A DNA stretch of 64,000 nt from Kuschelorhynchus macadamiae (GCA_030620095.1 JAUTXW010000108.1:1178001-1242000), one strand, 5' to 3'. Positions 9,484-21,724 are shown, counted from the first letter of the stretch. The notes: generated from the sequence alone by a model not told the origin. Made by a program: numbers and translations.

Positions 9484-10384
9484 TAATGATAGGTAATTAA
9501 ACGCTGAATCAGACGAAATAAAAATATACAGGGTGTTCCATTTGAAAAACAGGAAATTTTTTCATTTAAAGTTCTGTTTGTTTTGCTCTCCATTTTTAGC
9601 ACCCTGTATATTAATTGGTAAGACCAGCATGGAAACTCGTTGAATTGAACCCTTAATAATGTATGTTTAGGATATTAGTCAGTTCCATTAAAGTTTTATA
9701 GGTAAATTTTTTTTTTTTAAATATGTTTTTTAAAAAAAAATTCTAAAAACTCAATTTACTCAAAAACGATAAAGAATTCAAATATAGATGTTATTATAAA
9801 AACTTTCGCAAATTAACAGTAGAATCGAAACGTGAAATAATATATAGGATGTCCCATTTAAATTAAGAAAGTTGACATGTGTCACGTCAAAACGAAACAC
9901 CTTTTATAAACAAAATTGAAATAAAATAAAAATCTAATTGAATCCAAACAACTTTTGTGATTAACTTTTTGTCGTAACTATTACCGTTTTCTAGATAAGG
10001 TACTGTATCACCATAAAATGGCCACCCTGTAGTTGCTCAAACCCACAACTGTCAAATTAGACCTGGTCTAAATTTAAATCTCTTTAGTGAATACGGTTAT
10101 TTTTTAAGTGCGTTGTGTTTACATGTGGTTATATGTTGTGTTTATGTTAACACATAACTGTTCCTTTTTTCTAAATTAATAATAAGAAATACATTACTTA
10201 ATCTAATAATATAATATAATAATACGAAACACTAATACAGAATATACACATACTAACTTAAAATAAGTATTTAAGTTCCTTTTTTTTAAGAGTAATTAGA
10301 TACCTAAAGTAACTTCAGATACGTTCCCAAAAAGTAATTTGTCGAGTAACTAGAAACTTTTCCAAAGTATCTTTGACAGCTCTG

Positions 10385-12016
10385 CTTAAAGTTATCCTGT
10401 TTGGATTCTCTTTTAGTTATAGAGAGAATTATTTAGTTTCTCCACTGGCTCAATTTTATTAGTGTATTGGATTTAAGTTTTATTATGCTACGTTAGTCAT
10501 AGGATTGTTATTAGGAGTTGATTATTTCTGGGATATAAAAAATGAAATATGTTCTAATCAATGCCGCCAAAAATATTTACCAAGGTAATAAGGAAAGAAG
10601 TGCCCTGTAAATATGAAAATATCCACACCAAGTCTTGATTTTAAAATTTGTATGGGCAATTTTAATACATACCATAGTTGAAATCGAATTTCGACGGGAG
10701 ACTCACTAGTTTAATAATTGCGTGTAAACTTACTTGTGATACTCTAGTTTTTAAATGTTGGGTATTATTTTTACTGTTTGATGTTCTTTATTCTGATTTG
10801 CCCTTTTATAATGTTGCATTTTTTATTAACCCTAAATTTTATTAACAAATACAATAAAACATATTTAATTTTGATTTAATCTAAGCCAGTATTAAAAAAG
10901 GCCGCTTATGAATTCTTATGGCAAAATTCTCCACTTTATAAAAACCGTGCGACGTCGCTGATCGAACGACGATTTAAAAAGGTTTTTTTTCTTACTCATT
11001 AATGGCAATATTTTTATCAATTGTCTTTCGGGACAAATGGGTACCAGTCTATGTTCTTCGTGGTTAGTTAGAGTTTTTAAAATTGTAATGGGTATTTCGC
11101 ATGTTACGGGATGATTCGCCGATATTAAAAATTAGTTTGTTTCCCGAATAAAAATTACAAAACTGCATAAAGTCGCTTTTTAATCTGGCTTCGTTTTAAT
11201 AACGTCAAAGTTTGGTCAATACTTTTTTATGACGGAAACATATTTTTACTTCCCTTGTAAGTAGGAAGTATTGTTTGTAATCATGGGAAAATCAGCCTCT
11301 GATTTTTTTCCAGATTTTTATAATTAAGGGTCCCTAGATACCAAAAAAATATGCTGTCTATCTGTCGGTCAGTCTGACTGTTCGCGGAATAGCTAAAAAA
11401 CCACTTTCCTGATTGATTTCAAATATTGGTCAAAAATTAAGAGTCATCTAGGATAACACATAATATAAAATATGTAATAGTTTGGTAAAACTCCAATATG
11501 ACGAGACAAAATAGCAGTTTAGTAGAATGTTAAAAAATGTAATACTAAAAAACTAATTACACAGGGTAACAAAATCAAAACAAAAATTTGGTGCTGGAAA
11601 TATAACATCTGATTATAGATGTTTTTAATGTGCTGATTCCAAAAATGCCACCAGATTTTTTCTATCAGCTCTAGTTTTTGAGATACAGGTTACAGGTTAA
11701 TTGATATTTTTTTCTGATAAAGGACAACAAATAAAGAGATAAATATGTACTTAATCGCCAAAATAGAAATTTCCCAGAATCTAATTAACCAAATGGATAC
11801 CTGGAATTGTCCCTGACCCAATGTTCCTATACTAGGAACTACACAATGCACTGCTCTTAATTACTTTTATACCTGTAATTGCCTATGACGCGATCCTTCT
11901 ATACCTGCTTGGCTGTACTCGATTCAGTGTATTACTGAGTTTTCCCAAGTAAAGTTGTGCTATCATTTTGTGTAAATTTTGGTCGTTTTGTGGTATCAAG
12001 ACTCTAAACTGAAACA
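10385..12016. other. No gene; diverged inverted copy of the ~150-bp dispersed repeat at 11220-11480
   Basis: Around 11350-11420 the phrase CTGTCGGTCAGTCTGACTG followed by CGCGGAATAGCTAAAAAAC is the reverse-complement counterpart of the GACAGACAGACG/CGCGAAAAG segment seen near 42.06 and 46.28 kb. The rest is AT-rich and I see no gene. Confidence 0.4.
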
Positions 12017-13590
12017 ATGGCATCCACAAGCAGACGTACCTGTGTAAATCATCCCGATGTTTTTTGTTATGTGTGTGGTGAATACACATTGAAAGAGAGC
12101 AGAAAAACGATTTCTGACTTTGTGAAAAGAGCTTATTTTGCCTATTTTGGCGTTCATTTAGGAGATCAAGATAAATCTTGGGCCCCACATTTCATATGTA
12201 AAACATTGGTGTACCAATGGTTTGGAGAGAACTGCGAAACTATCATGACGACTGCTATTTTTGTCTCGTTAATATTAAAGGCATAAATAGAAACAATAGA
12301 CACAAATAGACATATCCTGATCTAGATTCTGCAAGAAGGCCCGTAGCGCATTCGGAAGAAATACCCATTCCATCATTCAGCAGTCTACCCGAACTGACAG
12401 AAGATGATACAGAAACATCAACGTCTGACGAAGTTCAAAGAATTCAATCAGAAAACGACAGCGAATTTGAAGCAGATTTCATTTCAATCAAGAAGAACTA
12501 AATGATCTTATAAGAGACCTGAATCTCTCAAATGAATCCGCTGAATTACTTGCATCCAGATTAAAAGAAAAAAAATCTACTTTGACCAGGTACTAATATT
12601 ACATTTTATCGTAAAAGAGATTGCTGCCTTTTTTCGCTCAGGAAAATAACTTGGTATTCTGTAACAATATAAAAGGGCTCTTAGAAAAAATGGGTTTGCC
12701 TGAATACACTCCAGATGATTGGCGCCTTTTTATTGACAGTTCAAAACGTAGTTTAAAATGTGTTCTTTTACATAACGGTAACAAATATGGCTCAATTCTT
12801 ATTGGTCATTCTACTACCATGAAGGAAGAATATGAAACAATTGCATTTGTTTTGAGAAAAATTAAATACGAAGAACATCAGTGGGAAATTTGTGTTGATT
12901 TAAAAATGGTTAACTTCCTCCTTGGACAGCAGAGTGGTTATACAAAATATCTTTGTTATTTGTGCCTTTGGGACAGCAGAGCTAAAAATGAGCACTGGGT
13001 TAACAAAAATTGGCCTTCAAGAGATGTCATGATTCAAGGAAAACAAAACGTGATCAAGCTATTGAAGCAATTTGTGAAGGCTTTAAAACGAGATGGAAAT
13101 TGTTTTGGGTATTTGTCACGTAAATTTCCTGGCATTAGCACGGAAAAACTAAAAGCTGGTATATTTGATGGTCCTCAAATAAGGCAACTTGTTAAAGATC
13201 CATAGTTCACCACATCAATGAACGAGACTGAATCTAACACTTGGTGTTCATTTGTTCAAGTACAAAATTTTCTTGGCAATCATAAAGCAGAGAATTACGT
13301 AGGATTAGTGGAAACTATGTTTTCAAATTTTAATATTCTCGGCTGTAACATGAGTATAAAAGTTCACTACCTCCACAGCCACCTAGATCGTTTTCCAGAA
13401 CACTTAGGTGATTGTAGTGAAGAACAGAGGGAACGATTCCATTAGGACATTAAAACTATGGAAGATCGGTATCAAGGACGATGGGATAGCCACACGATGG
13501 CGGACTACTGCTGGAGCCTTCAGCGAGACTGCCCTAGTAAACTCCATTCTAGAAAGTCGTGTAAAAGAAAATTTTTATGTGATTAGTGAC
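12017..13590 (+). pseudogene. Unclassified multi-copy arthropod family ('family X'), copy 1
   Basis: The ATG opens MASTSRRTCVNHPDVFCYVCG, a CxxC zinc-binding start. LGDQDKSWAPHFICKT follows, but an internal deletion and frameshift remove the second Cys pair. A third CxxC (CYFC) is recoverable near 12255. A Glu/Asp-rich linker follows (TEDDTETSTSDE). The conserved C-terminal half reads DDWRLFIDSSKRSLK, WEICVDLKMVNFL, then HSHLDRFPEHLGDCSEEQ and YQGRWDSHTMADYCW before a stop near 13588. The Asp in FIDSS, the Asp in CVDLK and the Glu in SEEQ could be RNase H-fold catalytic residues. I do not recognise a named superfamily. Stops and frameshifts near 12285, 12500, 12600, 13080, 13205 and 13445 make it dead. 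A diverged second copy lies near 26 kb. Confidence 0.6.
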
Positions 13591-14069
13591 TAATGTCATT
13601 ATGTAAATAAGGTTTTTGCAATAAATACTTAAATCCATGTGTCTTTGTTTTTTTAACTGGCAATAGTAATATTATATATTATAACAGTTATAACGTAAAA
13701 TTTGTACACAATTTTTCTTAAAAAAAAAACTAGGTCTGATAGACAAAATCTGAGAACTTTTTTACATTCTGCATCCAAAAATTACCCAGGAACGGTTAAA
13801 AAATCGCAGGCACCAAAATGTGTGTTGGCCTGTGTTATCTTATTTGCCTTAAATTTTGCACAAAAATGAAGTGTTAACGTGGATGTGAACTGGTAAAATT
13901 TGGAACGAATACAAGATGGTGGCTAAATAAAATGTTTAAAAAATCAGCGTAAAAATCTTCTTATTCAGTTGACGTCAAATTAGCTGTAATATCTTTGGAC
14001 AGGCAATAGATACATTTTACCTTGCATGGTTCTTAGGATTAGTTCATGTCAAATTGAAATTACAATCCA

Positions 14070-14106
14070 ACGTTTCGTTTTCCATTGTACGAGGCTTCTT
14101 CAGGGT
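14070..14106 (-). ncRNA. Hammerhead-like core remnant
   Basis: On the minus strand CTGAAGA (14097-14103), which fits the CUGANGA consensus, is followed about 20 bases later by GAAACGTT (GAAA at 14073-14076). The intervening stem II is poorly paired, so cleavage is doubtful. No PLE coding frame is seen next to it. Confidence 0.35.
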
Positions 14107-14778
14107 TCTTTACTCCACGAGATCGGAATACTGAATGAGCTCGGAATGATTCAGGCAGTACTGCAGACTCGAAATAGGCTATTATCGGAAAATGCGCATG
14201 AAATTATCAGATTTGTCTTAAAATTATCGGAGATTCAAGTTTTCTGTTTTATAAATTTCCAAATTAAATATTGCAATAAAATGGTCATTAGCAGCGCTAA
14301 GAAAAGGTCCTCCTCACTCTTTATCATCGATTACTTTATACTTATTTCATATTAGTTTAAGTAAAATTATAGTAGAAATAAATTAGTCGGTGCACTCCTC
14401 GACAAATCCTTTGATCTATTTCTGCCACATTTTTTTCGCGTCGCGCGATCACTGGTACCTACGGATATGGCCGAATTGTTGCGGAAGTTTCCGAATGCCA
14501 CGGCCGGCAAAGGGAAGTCGTGCAGTAGCCAGAGATGGATTTAGAATTGACAAAATAAATCAAATAAAGGACGCCCCTAAAAGTTACATGGAACTGTGAA
14601 AAGCGTATATAAAAATTTTGAGTAGTTCAGAAGTTACAGGAAGAAAACAATTTTTTTTTGAGCTGTCATAATATTTTTTCAAAATAAATTACTCCTCTAA
14701 AAGTTACATCAAATTTTGTAAATAGTATTTAAAAAATTTAAGCAGTTTAAAAGTTAACGAAAAAAACAATTTTTTTGT

Positions 14779-14930
14779 GCAAACTTCCCCTCGTAGTTGC
14801 AATCCCTTTCCAAGATTCCAAGACCCTTCCTAAACCGTCCATTTTGGGGATCTTTCTGAGTGTGTTCCGGTGCCGGAACCAGTTTTCCGACCAAACGCCT
14901 ACTTTTTATTTGAAAAAAAGATCATTTTTC
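14779..14930 (+). repeat. Dispersed repeat, copy left of the LINE
   Basis: Shares GCAAACTTC..CCTCGT, ACCCTTCCTAAA, GTCCATTTTG and GCCTACTTTTT in the same order with 18523-18660. Could be an old non-autonomous element or two pieces of one repeat split by the LINE. Confidence 0.5.
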
Positions 14931-15079
14931 TCGAAAAGTGTCTATCTCTTTAACGCGTAAATGCACAAATATAAACACAAAATCAAAACTCACCCGTTAC
15001 ATCTATTTTACAACTGACATGTCAAATATCTCTGTAAATGTTATTATCATCCTAGACCAAGGCCACCTATCATTTCAAT

Positions 15080-18000
15080 AAATAATAATAAATAATAAAT
15101 AAATGCTTTATTGTCAAAAAAAATTTTACAATTTTGTGGACAAAGCTATTGTAAAAAAATAGTTTACAAACATCAAAATTAGCAAACAAAACAAGACAAA
15201 AACACATCATAAATATTATAGAAAAATAATACTTAAATCAGGAATTTAGAATATTAATATTATAGAATCCTAAAAGAAGTACATTAGAAATGTACTTTGT
15301 CAGTCGTACTATGTTATAAACATTTTCATAAATATAATGTAAAAAAATAAAAAAGCAAAGTAAAAAATAAAAAAGTACGAAACAATTAAAAAAATACATA
15401 TACAAAGTTCGGCAAAAATAGTTGGTAATGGCAACTATCACACTAGGGGTTCATAAGGATAAATTTATGTGTTGTAAAACTCGTTCACGGTGTAGAAGGC
15501 GCTTTCCAGTAAGAATGATTTCAAAGCCTTGCGAAATGAAGTCAGAGATATTATGGATTTGATGTTAAATGGCAGGTGATTATACATTTTTTTTGCATTG
15601 TAGATTACTGATCTTTTAATTAACTCTGAGTGTGGGGTTGGAAGATGGAGATCGTGCTCAGTATTTCTGAGAGGGTAGTTGCGAGAAGGTCTCTCTAATA
15701 GAGCAGGTGCGTGCTTACGAATTAAGCAAACCGATTCCAAAATGAATAAGCAAGGAAGGGTTAGTATTTTATATCTTTTAAAGAAATCTCGGCAGTGAGT
15801 TCTACTGTTAAGTCTCAGTAGGTAACGAACAGCTTTTTTTGTAGTATAAAAATTCGATCAAATTGAGTCACACAACATGTACCCCAGAATGGAATAGCAT
15901 ATCTGAGGTGCGACTCAACAAGAGCAAAATAAACAGTTCTAGAGGTAGAAAAGCTAAGCTCCTCGGAAACAGATCTTAACGCAAAGCAAGCAGAACCTAA
16001 CTTCCTTGATAAAGCGTCGATATGTGGATCCCATTTTAAAGAATCATCTACAAGAAGCCCTAGAAATTTTACAGAGTTTACGACATCAATAGTGGTGCCA
16101 TTAAGGTCAAAGGGTTGCAGCGTGTTTTTATAAGACAAGACTTTCGTTTTAGAGATGTTCAAACATAGGAGATTAGAATCGCACCAGGATTTAATGGTGA
16201 TTAGGTCATTAGATACAATCCTATGTAGGTCCGTGACATCTGGGTGGCTCCACGTAAAGCTGGTATCGTCCGCAAAGAGACATATTTTTCCACTAATGTT
16301 TAAATTAGCCATGTCGTTTATGAACAGAAGAAACAAGATAGGGCCTAGTACCGAGCCTTGAGGCACTCCATATTCCATTGGCCTACAAGAAGACATCCTG
16401 TTGTCAACTTTCACAACTTGATTTCTGTTGCTAAGATATGACTTAAACCAATTGAGAGGAGCCCCTCTAAATCCATAGTACTGCAGTTTGTTAGTTAATA
16501 TATTATGATTCACAATCGAAAGCTTTGGAAAAATCACAGAAAATTGTTGCCGTAGCGTGATGGTTGTTTAGGCTGGAGTAAACTCTATTAAGAAGGGAAA
16601 ACATGGCATCACTTGTGCATTTGTTACTTAGAAATCCAAATTGATGTTTTGTAAGTATTTCATATCTAGACAGAAATGATAAAAGCCTTTTTTTAACCAG
16701 TCTTTCGATGATCTTAGATAGCGTAGGGAAAAGTGCAATTGGGCGATAGTTCGAAGCTTCTTCTGAAACACCTCCTTTGTGAAGAGGTATGATTATTGCA
16801 GTTTTAAGGCAGCTTGGAAAAGTACCATTTTGGAAAGACATATTTATCAAAGTAGTCAGATGCTCTAGTGTGCATTCCGGCAGACTTGAATACATTTTTA
16901 AAGTAAGCCCATCAGTTCCCGAAGAAGATTTATTTTTGATATCATTAATTGTACTACGAAGTTCTGATAAAACTACTGGTGAAAAGAAGAAACTGTGCAG
17001 GTTTACTCTATGATTAGAGAGATATGAAATTGGGTCATTAGATTGAGATACGGATTTAGTCAAATCTTTGGCTACATTTACAAAATAATTGTTTAGGTCC
17101 TCAGGAGAGGTAAGGATAGTGCTGGATAAAGGAGTTTTGTTTCTTAAATCATTTACGATAGACCAGGTTTCTTTAGCTACATTTTTGGCGTTAGAAAGTC
17201 TATTATTGTAATAAATATCTTTGGCGGCTTTAATAGTTTTATGATAAATTTTTCTGTATGATTTTACATAATTATGAAAAAAGACACTGTCCGAAAATTT
17301 CTTCAAATGAGATAGTGACCGCATGTTCTTAGAAGATATACGTAAACCTTTAGTGGACCAGGGTTTACTTCTTTTATTTTTGATAGGCCTAAGAGGAAAA
17401 GATTCAGAAGCTATATTAGTTAGAGTTTTTATAAAACGAGAAAATTCAGTGTCGACATCATAAGTGTGAGAGTCCCAGTCAGTTATTTGACATAGGTGTT
17501 TGAAATTAATGAAATTTCTAACCGAAAAAATACGGCCTACTTGTCTAGAGGAATTTTTGGCTTTGGATGTAATTGAAAATTTTGAGAAAATTGCTTCATG
17601 ATCGGAGAAACCTGGACTTAAGACATTACATTGGACGGAGCTAGGATCGAAAGAAGACACAACGTAATCTATAGTACTGGCACTTGTCTTAGTAATTCTG
17701 GTTGGTGAGTTGACGTGCATGGCAATTCCTAATGACTCAAAGATGGACTGAAGACATTCCTGAGCAGCACACACACTGGAAAAGTCAATATTGAAATCGC
17801 CACATAAGATTAATTTGCTTTTTACAGGAAGGGACTCGAGCAAACTTAGAAGGTTATGGCAGAATAATTGCACATCAGCATCAGGTGTTCTATAAATACA
17901 AATAATATAAAGGTCATAAGTATTGTGATAAACGATAGAAAATTTAAATACTTTTTCAGATAATAAATGATTATACTTTGATATTTCGGAAAAATCGTTG

Positions 18001-18190
18001 TTTGAAGACATTATCATGGTGCCTCCATGAGTTAAATTAGTTCTATTAAATCTGGCAATTGTGGTATAGTTTTTAATAAAAACAGGTTGATTGATATTTA
18101 GCCAGTGCTCAGTGATGGCAATGACTTCTGGAAAATTTAGCTCTTCTAACAAAAGATATAATTCGTCTGTTTTATGTCTTTCGCGTCGAT
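15080..18190 (-). mobile_element. 5'-truncated LINE (CR1/Jockey-like) with AATAAA-type 3' tail
   Basis: Endonuclease and reverse transcriptase are encoded on the minus strand. The 3' end carries GACAATAAAGCATTTATTTA and then ATT-rich tail repeats, ending near 15080. Coding similarity stops abruptly at about 18190, inside the endonuclease, the usual sign of 5' truncation during target-primed reverse transcription. The other LINE near 46.1 kb ends in the same GACAATAAAGCAT, so the two belong to one clade. I cannot name the clade with certainty. Confidence 0.8.
15465..18190 (-). pseudogene. LINE ORF2: AP endonuclease plus reverse transcriptase, frameshifted
   Basis: The N-terminal endonuclease reads HKTDELYLLLEEL, AITEHWLN, CGDFNIDF and PGFSDHEAIF, matching the conserved Glu, Asp/Asn and SDH positions. 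The reverse transcriptase follows: NYRPIALFPTLSKIIERL, HQFGFLSNKCTSDA, FCDFSKAFDC (first Asp), then after a two-base deletion near 16515 VNHNILTNKLQYYGFRG, GVPQGSVLGPILFLLFINDM and the FADDT catalytic box. A second frameshift lies in an A-run near 15840. The C-terminal part reaches LNSRTHCRDFFKRYKILTLP and HLPFNIKSI before the stop. Catalytic residues of both domains are intact, so inactivity comes from the two frameshifts and missing 5' end. Confidence 0.85.
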
Positions 18191-18522
18191 ATGTGCACTT
18201 TTTTCTTTAAATCGAATTTTAATCCACTTGCTGAGTAGTTAGAGGGAAATATTATTGGAGCTTTTTTGTAGCCAAATAAATGCTTTTTTCCGTGGGTTAG
18301 GAAATAATTTCGTTTGCTATTTGCAGAACGCTACAAAATGAGGTTAAAGTTAGAATTTAAATTACAGACTTTAAAAAATCGCAGTATAAACTCGAAATTT
18401 GGTCACGGCCTACCTACAAATATCTTGTTTTGTAAAAGTAATACCCCACGGGCTTAGATATATTAATTTCCTTGTAATGCGGGATAATGTCAAAAAATGT
18501 CCCCATTTTTGGGAACTTCGGT

Positions 18523-18660
18523 GCAAACTTCACCTCGTTAGTGCACCCCCCGTATATAATCCAGGACCCTTCCTAAATAGTCCATTTTGTGTTAAGCACT
18601 TTCCAATGCTGTGATTAGTTTTGTGACCAGATGCCTACTTTTTTTTATAAAAAAGAAGGA
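18523..18660 (+). repeat. Dispersed repeat, copy right of the LINE
   Basis: Counterpart of 14779-14930, with the same order of matching blocks. Confidence 0.5.
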
Positions 18661-19427
18661 GTGACAAAAAAAATTCTTTTTTTATGACTTTTTCGAAAAA
18701 TTTCAGTTTGTCTTAAAAATTTCTATTTTCTCGTCATTTTTTCGACAGAGATGCATTTAGGTTCTTATTCTCCTATATTTCTATGAAAAACAAAACCCAC
18801 TTTGAGATATATGCTCCCCAAAACTCCCTTTTTCCGAACGAAAAAAATTCGTATAACCGTCAAACGAAATTCAAAACCCAACCAAAAACAATAGGGTTCT
18901 GTAAGACCGGAAGAACCATCGTTTCAGAAAGTTTCGTGAGAAAAAAATTAAAATTGCGACCTCAACTGTGTTACATCGAAGTTGACTTTTTTGGTCAATT
19001 TTGCGGTACCATATCTTTGGCCTCAAAGATGGTACAGAAAAATGTTTCAGACAAATCTTGAGATCCACGTCTCTTCTAAAAATACATATCAAATTCAATG
19101 TCCTAGCTCTAATAGTTTCCGAGAAATGCTCGCCGAAAGGTCGAAAAACACGGTTTTCTAAAATCACACTAGGTTTTCATCCCCAAGTGTGAGAGCCATA
19201 GTATCAAGGAAATTATTCGCCATATGAAATTGAGTGCTCTGAACCAAAGTCCGTTCTTTTGATCCCCATAAATATTTTATTACTAAGTGGTGTTGGGGCT
19301 GCGCTTTGGGTGTCCAAATATCAAAGGGCCGACAAAGTGTGGCGTAGCTTTTATTTATTATTTATCATAGATCAAGTTAAATTTCTTCTACCTCATTCAG
19401 TTTTCCGGTCTCGTGAAGTAAAGATCC

Positions 19428-19463
19428 CTGAAGATGCCTCTTGCAATCGAGGTCGAAATGTCG
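19428..19463 (+). ncRNA. Hammerhead-like core remnant
   Basis: CTGAAGA at 19428-19434 fits CUGANGA. Stem II pairs CCTC with GAGG around an eight-base loop, plus a G-T pair. GAAATGTC follows, with GAAA at 19455-19458. Stem I pairing is not convincing, so I call it a remnant, probably from a PLE terminal repeat. Confidence 0.4.
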
Positions 19464-20451
19464 ACACGGTCTTAACCCAAGAACCACGATTTCTTACTAG
19501 ACCAAAGCCGTGAAAGCTTCCTTTCTGTTAGTTTTATCCATTGCAAAAATATTAATAAAATTAACCTATTGTAACTGAGAGTAAAACATATATTACGTCA
19601 ACTTCTTAATAGTATAAAAAACTCTTTGTGTATTAAGTACGAAACCTCAAACATACCCATTACGTATTGTATGTCTTTCACAGTTAAAATTAAAAGTGAT
19701 AAAAACAAATCTTAAGTAGCTCTAATTAGATATTTTGTGCAAACAAGTCGAAGCTAATGAAAAATTATGAGTGGTAATTTTTACTCCGTGGGAGTCATTA
19801 CTTGGTTAAACAAGGTTATTTGTGTGGATGCTTGTGGGTCGAGAAGTCTTAAACGCTAATTGGTATGGTGCATTTAAACAATTAGGGGCGATCATAGCGT
19901 ATAATATGTAAATGCATAAAATAGAATCGTCAGTAAAATTGCCCTGAAATTATAATTTTTTTTGACCTTGAGTTTAGCTCATTTAGCAACAAGAAACAAA
20001 ATTAATTGTTTCTAAATTATCTAAAAGGTCTATACATTTCGGTAGGTTATTAGGTTGATTATTATAAATAATAATAAATTCCCTACGAACCTAAACAATT
20101 AAAGAGAAAGTATATAAGGCAAAGAACAGGGACACACATTTCTCGTCCTGGGGCTAATGCAAGACATTTTTTAACTACACCCAAAAGACAGGAGGTTGAA
20201 AAACATTTAAGGAAAGGAAACGAAGGTGGTCAATAACTAAGCAAATAGATCAAAAATATTAAATAAACATTTTACAGCTTTTCAAATAATTCAAGTGTAA
20301 TAAATTAAAAAAATAAAAATAATAAAGATAATTGTTGTTTATTTGTTATTTAGATGTTGTTATGAATTGAAAATTAATTATTAATTTTTTAAACTGGTTA
20401 CCACGGCTACTCAGTTAGACTAGTCGGAGGCGATTCGAGGGTTCTTAATGA

Positions 20452-21724
20452 CAGTGGCGGCTCGTGGTGAATTATATTGGGAGGTCAATAACAAATTTAA
20501 AAATAGGCATACTTAAAATAAAAATAAATACCTTATCGTTAAATTCTCTTGAAGTTCAGATCTACTCTTCATTCTTTAGAATTGGAAAAACGCTGAATGA
20601 CACATTAACATTGCTAAAGCAGATAGTCTATCTTGGCCCAACTCTTCAACAAAATTTATACGTCCTCGAAAAACCCCTGGATTTTCAGACAAAGCTGTTT
20701 CATCATGGCCACGTAGTGCCAGCTCGAGTGCCCCACAAAATTTTACACAATCTATAATTTTGTTTAAAATATAACGATTTTTGGATACATTTTCATTAAA
20801 AACTCTAAGGGATTTTCTATAAGCTGTGTCTAGCTGAGTGGGAATATCAACACTTCTGACCGTAGCATAGTTCACCGAACATTTCATGTGATCTGCAGAA
20901 AACGCATTTTTTTTTTATTTTTTCTTTTAAGTGTTTTAAGTCTTTAACACCGGCTTTGAACCATAAGGAGTTCGACAAGTTCTTAGAAAACAACAAACAA
21001 ACATAACAGTAAAATCAGTTAGAGACTTCACAACCACATATCCAGTTAGCTAAATCGTACATACTTTTGCGAAAGTTTCGATGAACCTCTTTATTTTTGT
21101 CTTTACTAGTTTGTCGTTCTGGCAAATTGCAACCACTTACTTCGAATTCGGTTATTTTCTCAAAATTAAGTTCGTAAGCACTTTTTAGTTCTCTATTTTT
21201 TTGCACTAGTCACTACCAACATTTTATTTTCTGTATATAAAAACAGTATATAAATCAATTTTCATCGATTAAAAACGTCCGAAACAATATCGAATTAGAA
21301 TATCAACCGCTCGACCTCTGAACAATTGAACTTCTGCATGCCGACGTGATGCCGCGACCGATCGATCGAGTTATGAGAAGAGACCGGCTGATGACCCAAA
21401 TCGCGATTTCATATTCCATTTGCTAATACGTTCGGCTGCCGCTCGGTAGCTGTGAAATCTTCGGGTACTTTCGTCAAGCTTTAAGGTAATCAGTGCAATT
21501 CGGACTGCCCAGCCTAGCTTAGTATAGCGTATTTTATTATGCCTAAGGAACCCAACGAGACCATTCGAACCGCCGCGCGCGGCTAATAGTGTAGCGTATT
21601 TAACTTTTCCCAAGGTTCGCGTTTTATTATACCTATTAGGAGGAACGGTCAAACGAATAATTAATTATTTGAAATATTTTTGAGGGCTCATTGACCAAAT
21701 GACCCTATGAAAGAGCCACCACTG
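20452..21724 (-). mobile_element. hAT deletion derivative, 1.27 kb
   Basis: Starts CAGTGGCGGCTCGTGG and ends AAGAGCCACCACTG. The 8-bp target copies are CTTAATGA and CTTAACGA (7 of 8 match). The inside holds remnants of a hAT transposase N-terminal half on the minus strand, with the catalytic half deleted. Confidence 0.75.
20576..21206 (-). pseudogene. hAT transposase remnant (N-terminal half)
   Basis: The clearest part reads QLDTAYRKSLRVFNENVSKN, RYILNKIIDCVKFCGALELA and LRGHDET, the conserved region just before the catalytic core of hAT transposases with a TTF-type zinc finger. Upstream on the same strand are a region with FEVSGCNLPERQTSKDKNKE and a WFKAGVKDLKHL-like segment in broken frames. 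The first catalytic Asp block (LDETTD in related copies) and everything after it are missing. It therefore depends on another hAT enzyme for movement. The family is related to, but distinct from, the two full-length hAT copies in the window. Confidence 0.65.

Larger units (their letters stand above)
7706..10029 (-). mobile_element. DD41D mariner-like element with ~600-bp terminal inverted repeats
   Basis: Ends read CAGGGTGGCCATTTTATAGT and the reverse complement, flanked by TA (7704-7705 and 10030-10031). The inverted arms are very long: 7706-8306 at the left and 9347-10029 at the right. The right arm contains an AT microsatellite not expanded in the left. Further CAGGGTGT-type motifs occur inside each arm, near 7832, 8120 and 8195 in the left arm. 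A truncated transposase lies between the arms on the minus strand. The whole element sits inside the hAT-like element, so it is the younger insertion. Confidence 0.8.
6775..10384. mobile_element. hAT-like non-autonomous element interrupted by a mariner-like element
   Basis: The left end starts CAGAGCTCTCAGAAAAAAGT and the right end is its approximate reverse complement, finishing in TTTGACAGCTCTG. Flanking 8-bp target copies are CGTAAAGT and CTTAAAGT (7 of 8 match), as hAT enzymes make. Subterminal DNA holds many degenerate AAGTATCT/AAGTTACT-type repeats in both arms. No transposase of its own is visible. Without the inserted element at 7706-10029 it would be about 1.3 kb. Its class follows from termini and target length only. 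Confidence 0.65.
13591..15079. other. No gene recognised; contains dispersed repeat sequence
   Basis: Open frames at 14026-14960 show no family motif. The part at 14779-14930 resembles 18523-18660 in the same orientation, so a dispersed repeat flanks the LINE that follows. Confidence 0.45.
18191..20443. other. No gene recognised; dispersed non-coding repeats
   Basis: 18523-18660 is the right copy of a direct repeat flanking the LINE. 18780-19200 has several short overlapping frames without family motifs. 19514-20443 shows nothing I recognise. Confidence 0.5.

Noticed and set aside
9384..9602. 72-codon frame with repeated YI residues
   Set aside because: It is the translated AT microsatellite and terminal repeat of the mariner-like element.
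18871..19192. Overlapping 60-100-codon frames on both strands
   Set aside because: No recognised domain; probably repeat sequence.
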